From Sphingomonadales bacterium (lineage in GTDB: Bacteria > Pseudomonadota > Alphaproteobacteria > Sphingomonadales > Sphingomonadaceae): a stretch of 10,318 nt of DNA. The notes under the pieces are model-generated. The model saw only the letters and a program-made list of their open reading frames with translations. It ran no database searches and was not told where the DNA came from. Positions 1-5,169 of the stretch are shown piece after piece. The position numbers and the translations under genes were made by a program. The stretch is from contig JAFKLV010000294.1 of assembly GCA_017304125.1 (NCBI GenBank), forward strand, positions 1 to 10,318. The letters run 5' to 3'. Every line of letters begins with the position of its first letter. The first letter of the stretch is position 1.

Positions 1-786
1 ATCGACCAGATCGGCGGCGAGGAAGGCGGCGGCGGCCCCCGCGCCGCCCTCGACCAGCAGGTGATCGCTCGCCAGTGTCGCGATATCGCCGGGGCGGGCG
101 ATGATCGTGCAGCCGGGAGCGTCGATTGTGCCGCTCGACAGGATCACGCGCTGCGGGGCGCGGTCCTCCAGCCCGGCGAGGCGGACGTCGAGCCGCGGGC
201 GATCGATTTCCCAGGTGCCGCGGCCGACGAGGATCGCCTCGTGCCGCGCGCGTTCGAGATGCGCGTGCGCGCGCGCTTCCGCGCCGGTGATCCACCGGCT
301 CTCCCCGTTCGCCAGCGCGATGCAGCCGTCGAGCGAGGTGGCGAGCTTCAAGGTCACGTGCGGCCGGCCGAGCGCGCGGCGGGTGAGGAAGCCGGCCATC
401 GACTGGCGTGCTTCGTCCGCCAATATTCCGGTCGAAACCGCGATCCCGGCGGCGGCGAGTCGCGTGAAACCTTCGCCGTCGGTGCGCGGATCAGGGTCTC
501 CCAGCGCCGCGACGACCCGCGCGACGCCGGCCGCGACCAGCAGGTCGGCACAGGCCGGACCGCGCGGCGAGCGATGCGCGCACGGCTCCAGCGTGACATA
601 AGCGGTCGCGCCGCGCGCGGCCTCGCCCGCTTCGGCCAGCGCCATCGCCTCGGCATGCGGGCGGCCGCCGGGCTGGGTCCAGCCACGCCCGACGACGCGG
701 CCGTGGCTGACGATCACACAGCCGACATTGGGATTGGGCGCGGTCTGCCCGCGCGTTCGCGCGGCAAGCGCGAGCGCCGCGGCCAT
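1..786 (-). CDS. ribD: RibD, bifunctional riboflavin-biosynthesis deaminase/reductase (3' end cut by window)
   Basis: Riboflavin biosynthesis in the cytosol: the N-terminal zinc deaminase acts on the pyrimidine made by GTP cyclohydrolase II, and the C-terminal NADPH-dependent reductase reduces the ribosyl chain. Reading the minus strand from the ATG at 786 gives 262 codons open to the window edge. APNPNVGCVIV (16-26), HAE (His44, Glu46) and TLEPCAH with Cys69 and Cys79 form the deaminase zinc site. The reductase domain starts near residue 145, with LKLATSLDG (146-154) and GESRWITG (161-168). Full-length RibD is about 310-370 aa, so the last part of the reductase lies outside. The start is uncertain: no ATG, GTG or TTG occurs in frame between 786 and the upstream stop at 810. 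CTG at 813 is the only other option and would overlap that stop. No clear Shine-Dalgarno precedes 786. The upstream gene ends 23 nt away, so coupled expression is likely. Confidence 0.93.
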   Translation of the reverse strand, partial: MAAALALAARTRGQTAPNPNVGCVIVSHGRVVGRGWTQPGGRPHAEAMALAEAGEAARGATAYVTLEPCAHRSPRGPACADLLVAAGVARVVAALGDPDPRTDGEGFTRLAAAGIAVSTGILADEARQSMAGFLTRRALGRPHVTLKLATSLDGCIALANGESRWITGAEARAHAHLERARHEAILVGRGTWEIDRPRLDVRLAGLEDRAPQRVILSSGTIDAPGCTIIARPGDIATLASDHLLVEGGAGAAAAFLAADLVD

Positions 787-809
787 CCAGCGCTGGTCGA
801 TTGCCGCGC

Positions 810-1157
810 TCAGATGCCCCAGCGCTTCAGCTTGTCGTCGAGTCGCTGGAATTCGGCGCGGGTCTTTTCCTGCTCCTTGGCCAGCTCGGCCTCGTCCTTT
901 TCCTTCTGGGCCTGATCGATCTTCTGCTGCGCGCGGATTTCAGCGTCGGTGCGGTCGAGCCGCCATTGCTGCACGTAGATGATGTCGGGCTTGTACGGCT
1001 TCTCGACGTGCGAATCCTTGATGAACGCGAAAATGAAGAAGCTGGTGATCGACACCGCCGCCATGAAGAACACCAGCTCATGCCGCTGGCGCTGATGCAG
1101 GAACAGCCGAAGGTCTCGCAGCGCGCGAAGCGGCGACATGCGGGCGAAGAATTGCAT
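810..1157 (-). CDS. Conserved small membrane protein with a C-terminal coiled coil
   Basis: Function unknown. The 115-aa product has a basic, aromatic N-terminus (residues 1-26), one hydrophobic segment at about 27-46 (LVFFMAAVSITSFFIFAF), a short segment KPDIIYVQQWRLDRTDAEI (56-74), and then a heptad-like, Lys/Glu/Gln-rich stretch to about residue 112 that should form a coiled coil. It ends KRWGI. A single-pass protein is expected; topology is not clear from charge alone. I recall similar proteins next to ribD in sphingomonads, but cannot check this. ATG 1157 was chosen because the reading frame upstream of it runs into the hairpin repeat and loses protein character. ATG 1139 (MSPLRAL) is an alternative. 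Neither has a good Shine-Dalgarno. It is followed 23 nt later by ribD and preceded by tonB with a large palindrome between. Confidence 0.8.
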   Translation of the reverse strand: MQFFARMSPLRALRDLRLFLHQRQRHELVFFMAAVSITSFFIFAFIKDSHVEKPYKPDIIYVQQWRLDRTDAEIRAQQKIDQAQKEKDEAELAKEQEKTRAEFQRLDDKLKRWGI

Positions 1158-1210
1158 GACGTACAAGATAGGCGCGTGGGGCGGCACATGCCAGCATCTG
1201 TTTTTGAAGC

Positions 1211-1292
1211 GCGGTGCCGCCCGCTCCGCCACCCGGCCTCCCACGAGCGTATCCTGAATGGGAGGCAGGGTGGCGGAGCGGGCTGGCACCGC
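1211..1292. repeat. Large imperfect hairpin, copy A of an extragenic palindrome family
   Basis: The left arm 1211-1243 and right arm 1259-1292 are reverse complements over about 32 bp, with one bulged base and one mismatch. The loop is 15 nt (cgagcgtatcctgaa). The loop-proximal 15 bases (ccacccggcctccca, 1229-1243) are identical to 7970-7984 in the second copy. There is no T-tract on either side, so it is not a classical intrinsic terminator. It fills the gap between the tonB stop (1300) and the next gene (start 1157) on the minus strand and could stop, protect or partly uncouple transcription there. Confidence 0.9.
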
Positions 1293-1299
1293 GAAAAAG

Positions 1300-1953
1300 C
1301 TACGAAGCCGCGATTTCGAAGCGCACCGTCATCGTGCGCCACGCTTCGACCGGCACCCCGTCGCGCGTCGCGGGGCGGAAGCGCCAGCGGCTCAGCGCCT
1401 GGCGCTCGGTGGTTTGCCAGAAGGCCTCGCTCGGGGCGGAGACGCGCTCGACCTGCTTCACCCGCCCGTCGGTGCCGACCAGTACGCGAATCACCACTTT
1501 GCCTTCGTTGCCGAGTCGCTGCTCGCCGGCAGGATAAGCAGGCTGGAATTCGCGCGCATAACGCTGGTCGATTGCGGGATCGATCATCACCGGCGGCTTG
1601 GCCGGGGGATCGATGATCCGGTCGACGGCATTGCCGATGCCGGGATCGACCGGCGGCAGCGGCGGCAGCGCATAGGTGGGCGGGCGCGGCGTATCGACCA
1701 GCGGTACGACGCGATCGATCGGCGGCATGGCGGTGGGGTGTTGCGCGATTTTCGGCTGGGGCTGTGGGATCGGTTCGGGCGGCGGCGGTTGATCGATCGG
1801 GATGTTCGTGGTGATCAGCACCGTCACCACCTTCTTCTTGAATTCCGGCACCGACAATATCAGCCCGGCAACCAGCGCCCCGTTGAGCGCGACCGCGATC
1901 GCGAGACTGCTGGGGCTGAACTTGCGTGGTTGGGCAAAGCGATCCGCATACAT
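1300..1953 (-). CDS. tonB: TonB-family energy transducer
   Basis: Inner-membrane-anchored protein that transmits ExbB/ExbD-derived proton-motive energy to outer-membrane TonB-dependent receptors. The 217-aa product has a short cytoplasmic N-terminus, one membrane anchor (about 16-35), a proline-rich periplasmic spacer (about 53-122, with PPPPEPIPQPQP at 57-68) and a TonB C-terminal domain (about 138-217). In that domain YPAGEQRLGNEGKVVIRVLV (140-159), GRVKQVERV (163-171) and ALSRWRFRPA (186-195) follow the family pattern. The length is normal. ATG 1953 is supported by GAGAGGA on the minus strand at 1962-1968, 8 nt upstream. No exbB or exbD follows, so this is an orphan copy or its partners lie elsewhere. 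Sphingomonads often carry several TonB paralogs, so the symbol denotes the family rather than a proven ortholog. Confidence 0.9.
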   Translation of the reverse strand: MYADRFAQPRKFSPSSLAIAVALNGALVAGLILSVPEFKKKVVTVLITTNIPIDQPPPPEPIPQPQPKIAQHPTAMPPIDRVVPLVDTPRPPTYALPPLPPVDPGIGNAVDRIIDPPAKPPVMIDPAIDQRYAREFQPAYPAGEQRLGNEGKVVIRVLVGTDGRVKQVERVSAPSEAFWQTTERQALSRWRFRPATRDGVPVEAWRTMTVRFEIAAS

Positions 1954-1961
1954 TGGCCTGA

Positions 1962-1968
1962 TCCTCTC
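1962..1968 (-). promoter_or_regulatory. Ribosome-binding site of tonB
   Basis: GAGAGGA on the minus strand lies 8 nt before ATG 1953. It is one of the few recognisable Shine-Dalgarno sequences in this window and fixes the tonB start. Confidence 0.7.
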
Positions 1969-2004
1969 GATTGTTTCTCCTTTTGCCGGTCGCCCGGTTC
2001 AGTG

Positions 2005-2052
2005 ATGATACAACGTCGCAATGCGATCGGAAAGAGACTTTGTAACGTAACA
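2005..2052 (-). promoter_or_regulatory. Candidate tonB promoter with an upstream GTTAC-GTTAC element
   Basis: Read on the minus strand, TATCAT (2010-2005) is preceded after 17 nt by TTTCCG (2033-2028), a plausible but weak -10/-35 pair. Directly upstream, TGTTACGTTACA (2052-2041) holds two tandem GTTAC units and is close to a palindrome, which suits an operator or activator site. The AT content here is higher than in the surroundings. The promoter is inferred from spacing and position, about 50 nt before the tonB start. Confidence 0.35.
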
Positions 2053-2072
2053 TTGCCGTGGCCTGATCCCGC

Positions 2073-2180
2073 CGTCACCCCGGCCTTGAGCCGGGGTTCA
2101 TCGGGAGGCAGGCGCGGGGCAAGAGGCGCTTAGCGCCGAGTTTGCGGCGCGATGGACCCCGGCTCAAGGCCGGGGTGACG
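2073..2180. repeat. 108-bp extragenic palindromic repeat
   Basis: Arms 2073-2102 and 2151-2180 are 30 nt each and match as reverse complements at 29 positions. The outer part reads cgtcaccccggccttgagcc. The 48-nt spacer holds a small hairpin (ggcgc-tta-gcgcc). Repeats of the form gtcacccc-ggcttgagcc-gggg are common between genes in alphaproteobacteria, so this is probably a dispersed REP-like element. It lies between the gltX stop and the tonB promoter and may also end gltX transcription. Confidence 0.9.
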
Positions 2181-2230
2181 AGTGCGCCTCAATACAACCC
2201 GCGCGAAATTGCCGAATCCGAGGGAGGGGC

Positions 2231-3565
2231 TCAGTTCTGTCCCGCGCCCAGCCGCGCCAGCGCGCGGTCGCGGCCGATCAGCGGGAGGAGGGCGGCCATA
2301 TCCGGCCCGTGGTCGCGCCCGGTCAGCGCGCGGCGCAGCGGCAGAAACAGCGGCTTGCCCTTGCGCCCGGTCTTGTCCTTGAGCGCGGCGGTGAGCGCGT
2401 GCCACGGGTCGCCCGCCCAGTCGATCGTCGCGGCGATTGCGGCGGCTTCGGCGAGATAGGGCGCATCCTCGCCGGCCTCGGGCGCGTCGACCGGGCCCTC
2501 GATCACCTGCCACCAGTCGCCGGCCTCGGCGACGGTCGCGAGATTGGGGCGCACCGCTTCCCACGCCGCCGCGCCCATCGCCTCGGGCAAGCGCCCGGCG
2601 ACCGCGTCATAGGGCGTCTGGTGGACGATCCGCGCGTTGAGCTGCGCCAGCTCGGCCTCGTCGAACCGCGCCGGAGCGCGGCCGAAGCGCGCGAAGTCGA
2701 ACCCGGCGACCAGCGGCGCCATATCGCCGAACGGCTCGACCGGATCGCTGGTGCCAAGCCGCGCGAGCAACGCGCGGATCGCCTGCGGCTCGATGCCGGC
2801 CTCACGGAACTGATCGACCCCGACGCTGCCGAGCCGCTTGGACAGCTTGCCCTCATTGCCGGTCAGCAATGCCTCATGCGCAAAGGCCGGCGCGGGGGCG
2901 CCGAGGCTGTCGAACATCTGGATCTGCAGCGCAGTGTTCGAGACATGATCCTCGCCGCGCACGACATGGCTGATGCCGAGATCGATATCGTCGATCACCG
3001 AGGGGAGCATATAGAGCCACGAGCCGTCGGCGCGGCGCACCACCGGGTCGCTCATCGTCGCGGCGTCGAAATGCTGCTCGCCGCGAATCAGATCGTGCCA
3101 CGCGATCGGCGCGGCATGATCGAGGCGGAAGCGCCAGTGCGGGCGCACCCCGTCCGCCTCCAGCTGCGCGCGATCGGCGTCGGTGAGATTGAGCGCGGCG
3201 CGATCATAGACCGGCGGCAGCCCGCGCCCGAGCTGGATCTTGCGCTTGAGATCGAGCTCCTGCGCGCTTTCATAAGCGGGATAGAGGCGCCCGGCCGCGA
3301 CCAGTTCGTCGAATCGGCGCTGATAAAGCGCGAATCGGGCCGACTGGCGCACCTCGGCGGCGGGGGTGAGGCCGAGCCAGGTGAGATCGGCGCGGATCGA
3401 GTCGACGTAGCGCTCCTCGCTGCGTTCGGCATCGGTATCGTCGATGCGCAGCATGAAGCGGCCGCCATTCTTCTGCGCGAACAGCCAGTTGTGGAGCGCG
3501 GTGCGGATATTGCCGACATGCAGCCGCCCGGTGGGCGACGGCGCGAAACGGGTGATCACGGTCAT
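2231..3565 (-). CDS. gltX: Glutamyl-tRNA synthetase, short Cys-free form
   Basis: Class I aminoacyl-tRNA synthetase that charges tRNA-Glu. In alphaproteobacteria such an enzyme may also mischarge tRNA-Gln for amidation by GatCAB. The 444-aa product has the Rossmann signature FAPSPTGRLHVGN (7-19, HIGH-type HVGN at 16-19), IDDTDAERS (41-49), HVVRGEDHVSNTALQIQM (200-217) and KLSKRLGS (240-247, KMSKS-type). A helical anticodon-binding region fills the C-terminal part. The usual zinc-type segment is present as YPAYES (95-100) without cysteines, and the protein has no Cys at all. Many alphaproteobacteria carry two gltX genes; whether this is the discriminating or the non-discriminating one cannot be read here. 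ATG 3565 starts directly at the conserved N-terminus. It is divergent from prs across 85 bp and has no obvious Shine-Dalgarno. Confidence 0.96.
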   Translation of the reverse strand: MTVITRFAPSPTGRLHVGNIRTALHNWLFAQKNGGRFMLRIDDTDAERSEERYVDSIRADLTWLGLTPAAEVRQSARFALYQRRFDELVAAGRLYPAYESAQELDLKRKIQLGRGLPPVYDRAALNLTDADRAQLEADGVRPHWRFRLDHAAPIAWHDLIRGEQHFDAATMSDPVVRRADGSWLYMLPSVIDDIDLGISHVVRGEDHVSNTALQIQMFDSLGAPAPAFAHEALLTGNEGKLSKRLGSVGVDQFREAGIEPQAIRALLARLGTSDPVEPFGDMAPLVAGFDFARFGRAPARFDEAELAQLNARIVHQTPYDAVAGRLPEAMGAAAWEAVRPNLATVAEAGDWWQVIEGPVDAPEAGEDAPYLAEAAAIAATIDWAGDPWHALTAALKDKTGRKGKPLFLPLRRALTGRDHGPDMAALLPLIGRDRALARLGAGQN

Positions 3566-3650
3566 GCGCGCCCGCTTAGGCGCTTGCTCTTTCCCTCGCC
3601 AGTCCTCGGTATTAAGGCGACCGCTTCGGGGCGCGGAAGGGCACGTACAA
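3566..3650. promoter_or_regulatory. Divergent gltX/prs promoter region
   Basis: The 85 bp between two divergent starts must hold promoters for both genes unless transcripts enter from further away. On the minus strand TTAATA (3615-3610) with TTCCGC 17 nt upstream (3638-3633) is a weak -10/-35 candidate for gltX. The same AT-rich spot (tattaa on the plus strand) could serve prs, but I see no well-spaced -35. The placement is inference. Confidence 0.35.
3635..3640 (+). promoter_or_regulatory. Ribosome-binding site of prs
   Basis: GGAAGG lies 10 nt before ATG 3651. It selects this start over in-frame upstream codons reaching back to 3444, whose translation is an antisense read of gltX. Confidence 0.65.
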
Positions 3651-4586
3651 ATGAAACTGATGACCGGTAACTCGAATCTGCCGCTGGCACGCGATATCGC
3701 GGCCTATCTCGAGCTGCCGCTGACCGAGGCGCTGGTGCGCCGCTTCGCCGACGAGGAAATCTTCGTCGAGATCCGTGAGAATGTGCGCGGCGAGGATGTG
3801 TTCGTCGTGCAGTCGACCAGCTTCCCGGCGAACGACAATCTGATGGAATTGCTGATCTGCATCGATGCGCTCAAGCGCGCTTCGGCCAAGCGGATCACCG
3901 CGGTGGTGCCCTATTTCGGTTATGCCCGTCAGGATCGCAAACCCGGCCCGCGCACCCCGATCTCGGCCAAGCTCGTCGCCAATCTGATCACCACCGCGGG
4001 CGCCGATCGCGTGCTCTCGGTCGATCTTCACGCCGGGCAGATCCAGGGCTTCTTCGATATCCCGACCGACAATCTGTTCGCCGCGCCGGTGATGTCGGCC
4101 GATATCCAGGCGCGGTTCGGCGACAAGAATCTGATGGTCGTCTCGCCCGACGTCGGCGGCGTGGTCCGCGCGCGGGCATTGTCCAAGCGGCTCGACAACG
4201 CCCCGCTGGCGATCGTCGACAAGCGCCGCGAGCGCGCCGGCGAATCCGAGGTGATGAACATCATCGGCGATGTCGAAGGCCGCTTCTGCATCCTGATCGA
4301 CGATATCGTCGATTCGGCCGGCACTTTGTGCAACGCCGCCGCGGCGCTCAAGGAAGCGGGGGCGGAGGATGTCGTCGCTTATGTGACGCACGGCGTGCTC
4401 TCGGGCGGCGCGGTGGCGCGGGTCGAGGGATCGGTGCTGCGCGAACTGGTGATCACCGATTCGATCGGCAATCAGGAGATCATCTCCGAGGCCAAGCGCA
4501 TCCGGCATCTGACGATCGCGCCGCTGCTGGCGGAGGCGATCCGGCGGATTGCGGATGAGTCGAGCGTTTCCAGCCTTTTCGACTGA
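3651..4586 (+). CDS. prs: Ribose-phosphate pyrophosphokinase (PRPP synthetase)
   Basis: Makes PRPP from ribose 5-phosphate and ATP in the cytosol, feeding purine, pyrimidine, histidine, tryptophan and NAD synthesis. The 311-aa product has the family's usual length. Visible elements are RRFADEEIFVEIRENVRGED (30-49), the ATP-binding loop PYFGYARQDRKPGPRTPIS (87-105), the metal/ATP-binding segment DLHAGQIQGFFDIPTDNL (125-142), VSPDVGGVVRARAL (164-177) and the PRPP-binding loop DDIVDSAGT (217-225). Class I features are complete and no key residue looks missing. ATG 3651 has GGAAGG upstream, and MKLMTGNSN matches the expected N-terminus. It is transcribed alone: divergent from gltX and convergent with the PilZ gene across a hairpin-rich gap. 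Confidence 0.98.
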   Translation: MKLMTGNSNLPLARDIAAYLELPLTEALVRRFADEEIFVEIRENVRGEDVFVVQSTSFPANDNLMELLICIDALKRASAKRITAVVPYFGYARQDRKPGPRTPISAKLVANLITTAGADRVLSVDLHAGQIQGFFDIPTDNLFAAPVMSADIQARFGDKNLMVVSPDVGGVVRARALSKRLDNAPLAIVDKRRERAGESEVMNIIGDVEGRFCILIDDIVDSAGTLCNAAAALKEAGAEDVVAYVTHGVLSGGAVARVEGSVLRELVITDSIGNQEIISEAKRIRHLTIAPLLAEAIRRIADESSVSSLFD

Positions 4587-4624
4587 TTTTCGCGAACGGG
4601 GGTTAGTGGCGGTTGGGCTGAGGC

Positions 4625-4672
4625 CGACGCGGCAAAGCCGCGTCGTCGGACGGGTTCGGCTTTGCCGACCCG
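4625..4672. terminator. Tandem hairpins downstream of prs
   Basis: A perfect 9-bp stem with a 3-nt loop (cgacgcggc-aaa-gccgcgtcg, 4625-4645) is followed by a second stem with one bulged base (4651-4672, cgggttcggc-ttt-gccgacccg). They begin about 40 nt after the prs stop. There is no T-tract, so this is terminator-like by position and stability only. The inner parts can also pair with each other: ggcaaagccg (4631-4640) is the exact reverse complement of cggctttgcc (4657-4666). Confidence 0.5.
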
Positions 4673-4680
4673 CCGGCCGG

Positions 4681-4740
4681 GCAATAGTTTCGCTTCGCTG
4701 CGCGTGCGATCGGCGCGCAGCGTGCGCGCCTAACTATTGC
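4681..4740. terminator. Nested hairpin at the 3' end of the PilZ gene
   Basis: The outer arms gcaatagtt (4681-4689) and aactattgc (4732-4740) are perfect reverse complements. The right arm contains the last codons and first stop base of the PilZ gene on the minus strand. Inside lies a second perfect 9-bp stem, cgctgcgcg (4696-4704) with cgcgcagcg (4714-4722), around a 9-nt loop. Probably a bidirectional 3'-end structure for the convergent prs and PilZ transcripts; there is no U-tract. Confidence 0.5.
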
Positions 4741-5056
4741 CGAGCGCGACAATATGATCGAACACCGCCGGATGCAGCGGCTTGGCGAAGGCGCAGCCAT
4801 ATTTGAACTTGTCGCGCCACGCGACCACCGCCTCGAGCCCGGCGAGCCCCGGCAAGGTCAGCCATACCGTCTGGCCCGGCCATAAGGTGAAGCTGGTGTG
4901 GGCGCGGAATCCGGTGACGGAGAGATCGACCACATCGATCTCGAACCGCGTGGTGCCGCGATCGCGCAAATGTGCGCGCATTTTCACCGCCTTGCGCAAT
5001 GCGAGACGGCTTTCCTCACCTTCCTGCGACGCGGGCACCGGGACGACCTGTTCCAT
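4730..5056 (-). CDS. PilZ-domain protein, probable cyclic di-GMP receptor
   Basis: A 108-aa cytosolic protein made of a single PilZ domain. PilZ proteins bind c-di-GMP through an RxxxR motif and a following [D/N]xSxxG motif. Here Arg17-LAL-Arg21 and DLSVTG (44-49) fit both, 23 residues apart. The rest is the expected beta-barrel: GFRAHTSFTLWPGQTVWLTL (49-68), LEAVVAWRDKFKYGCAF (74-90) and a C-terminal helix PLHPAVFDHIVALG. There is no effector domain, so it would act by binding a partner; the target is unknown. ATG 5056 gives a short N-terminal extension before the RxxxR motif. There is no good Shine-Dalgarno, but no better start is seen. It is divergent from lysK and convergent with prs. A CtrA-like half-site lies upstream. 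Confidence 0.85.
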   Translation of the reverse strand: MEQVVPVPASQEGEESRLALRKAVKMRAHLRDRGTTRFEIDVVDLSVTGFRAHTSFTLWPGQTVWLTLPGLAGLEAVVAWRDKFKYGCAFAKPLHPAVFDHIVALGNS

Positions 5057-5169
5057 ATCACGGGCTATGCCGGATTAATGGTTACCAATCGGCAAACGGA
5101 TTGTACGGTTTTCGCGCCGCCCTGTTTCCCTAGCCATCGCCGCCCGGCGTCGCTACGTCGCACTGCACC
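5057..5169. promoter_or_regulatory. Divergent PilZ/lysK promoter region
   Basis: 113 bp between divergent starts, with an AT-richer core at 5071-5110. GTAACCAT on the minus strand (5085-5078) differs by one base from the alphaproteobacterial CtrA half-site TTAACCAT and lies 21 nt upstream of the PilZ ATG. The word cggatt occurs twice (5071-5076 and 5097-5102). No -35/-10 pair is convincing for lysK. The regulatory reading is inference. Confidence 0.35.

Noticed and set aside
61..915. Open frames on the + strand across 61-1616 (up to 284 codons)
   Set aside because: They are antisense to ribD and the coiled-coil gene, have Arg/Ala/Gly-rich composition without domains, and arise from GC-rich codon bias.
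1211..1292. Insertion sequence with terminal inverted repeats
   Set aside because: The arms enclose only a 15-nt loop, so nothing can be encoded between them; it is a hairpin, not an IS.
827..2053. 408-codon minus-strand frame
   Set aside because: It crosses the palindrome and two real genes in another frame, and is very rich in Arg, Ser and Ala; the TonB and coiled-coil frames explain the same DNA.
2309..3670. 453-codon + strand frame opposite gltX
   Set aside because: Antisense shadow of gltX; no recognisable domain.
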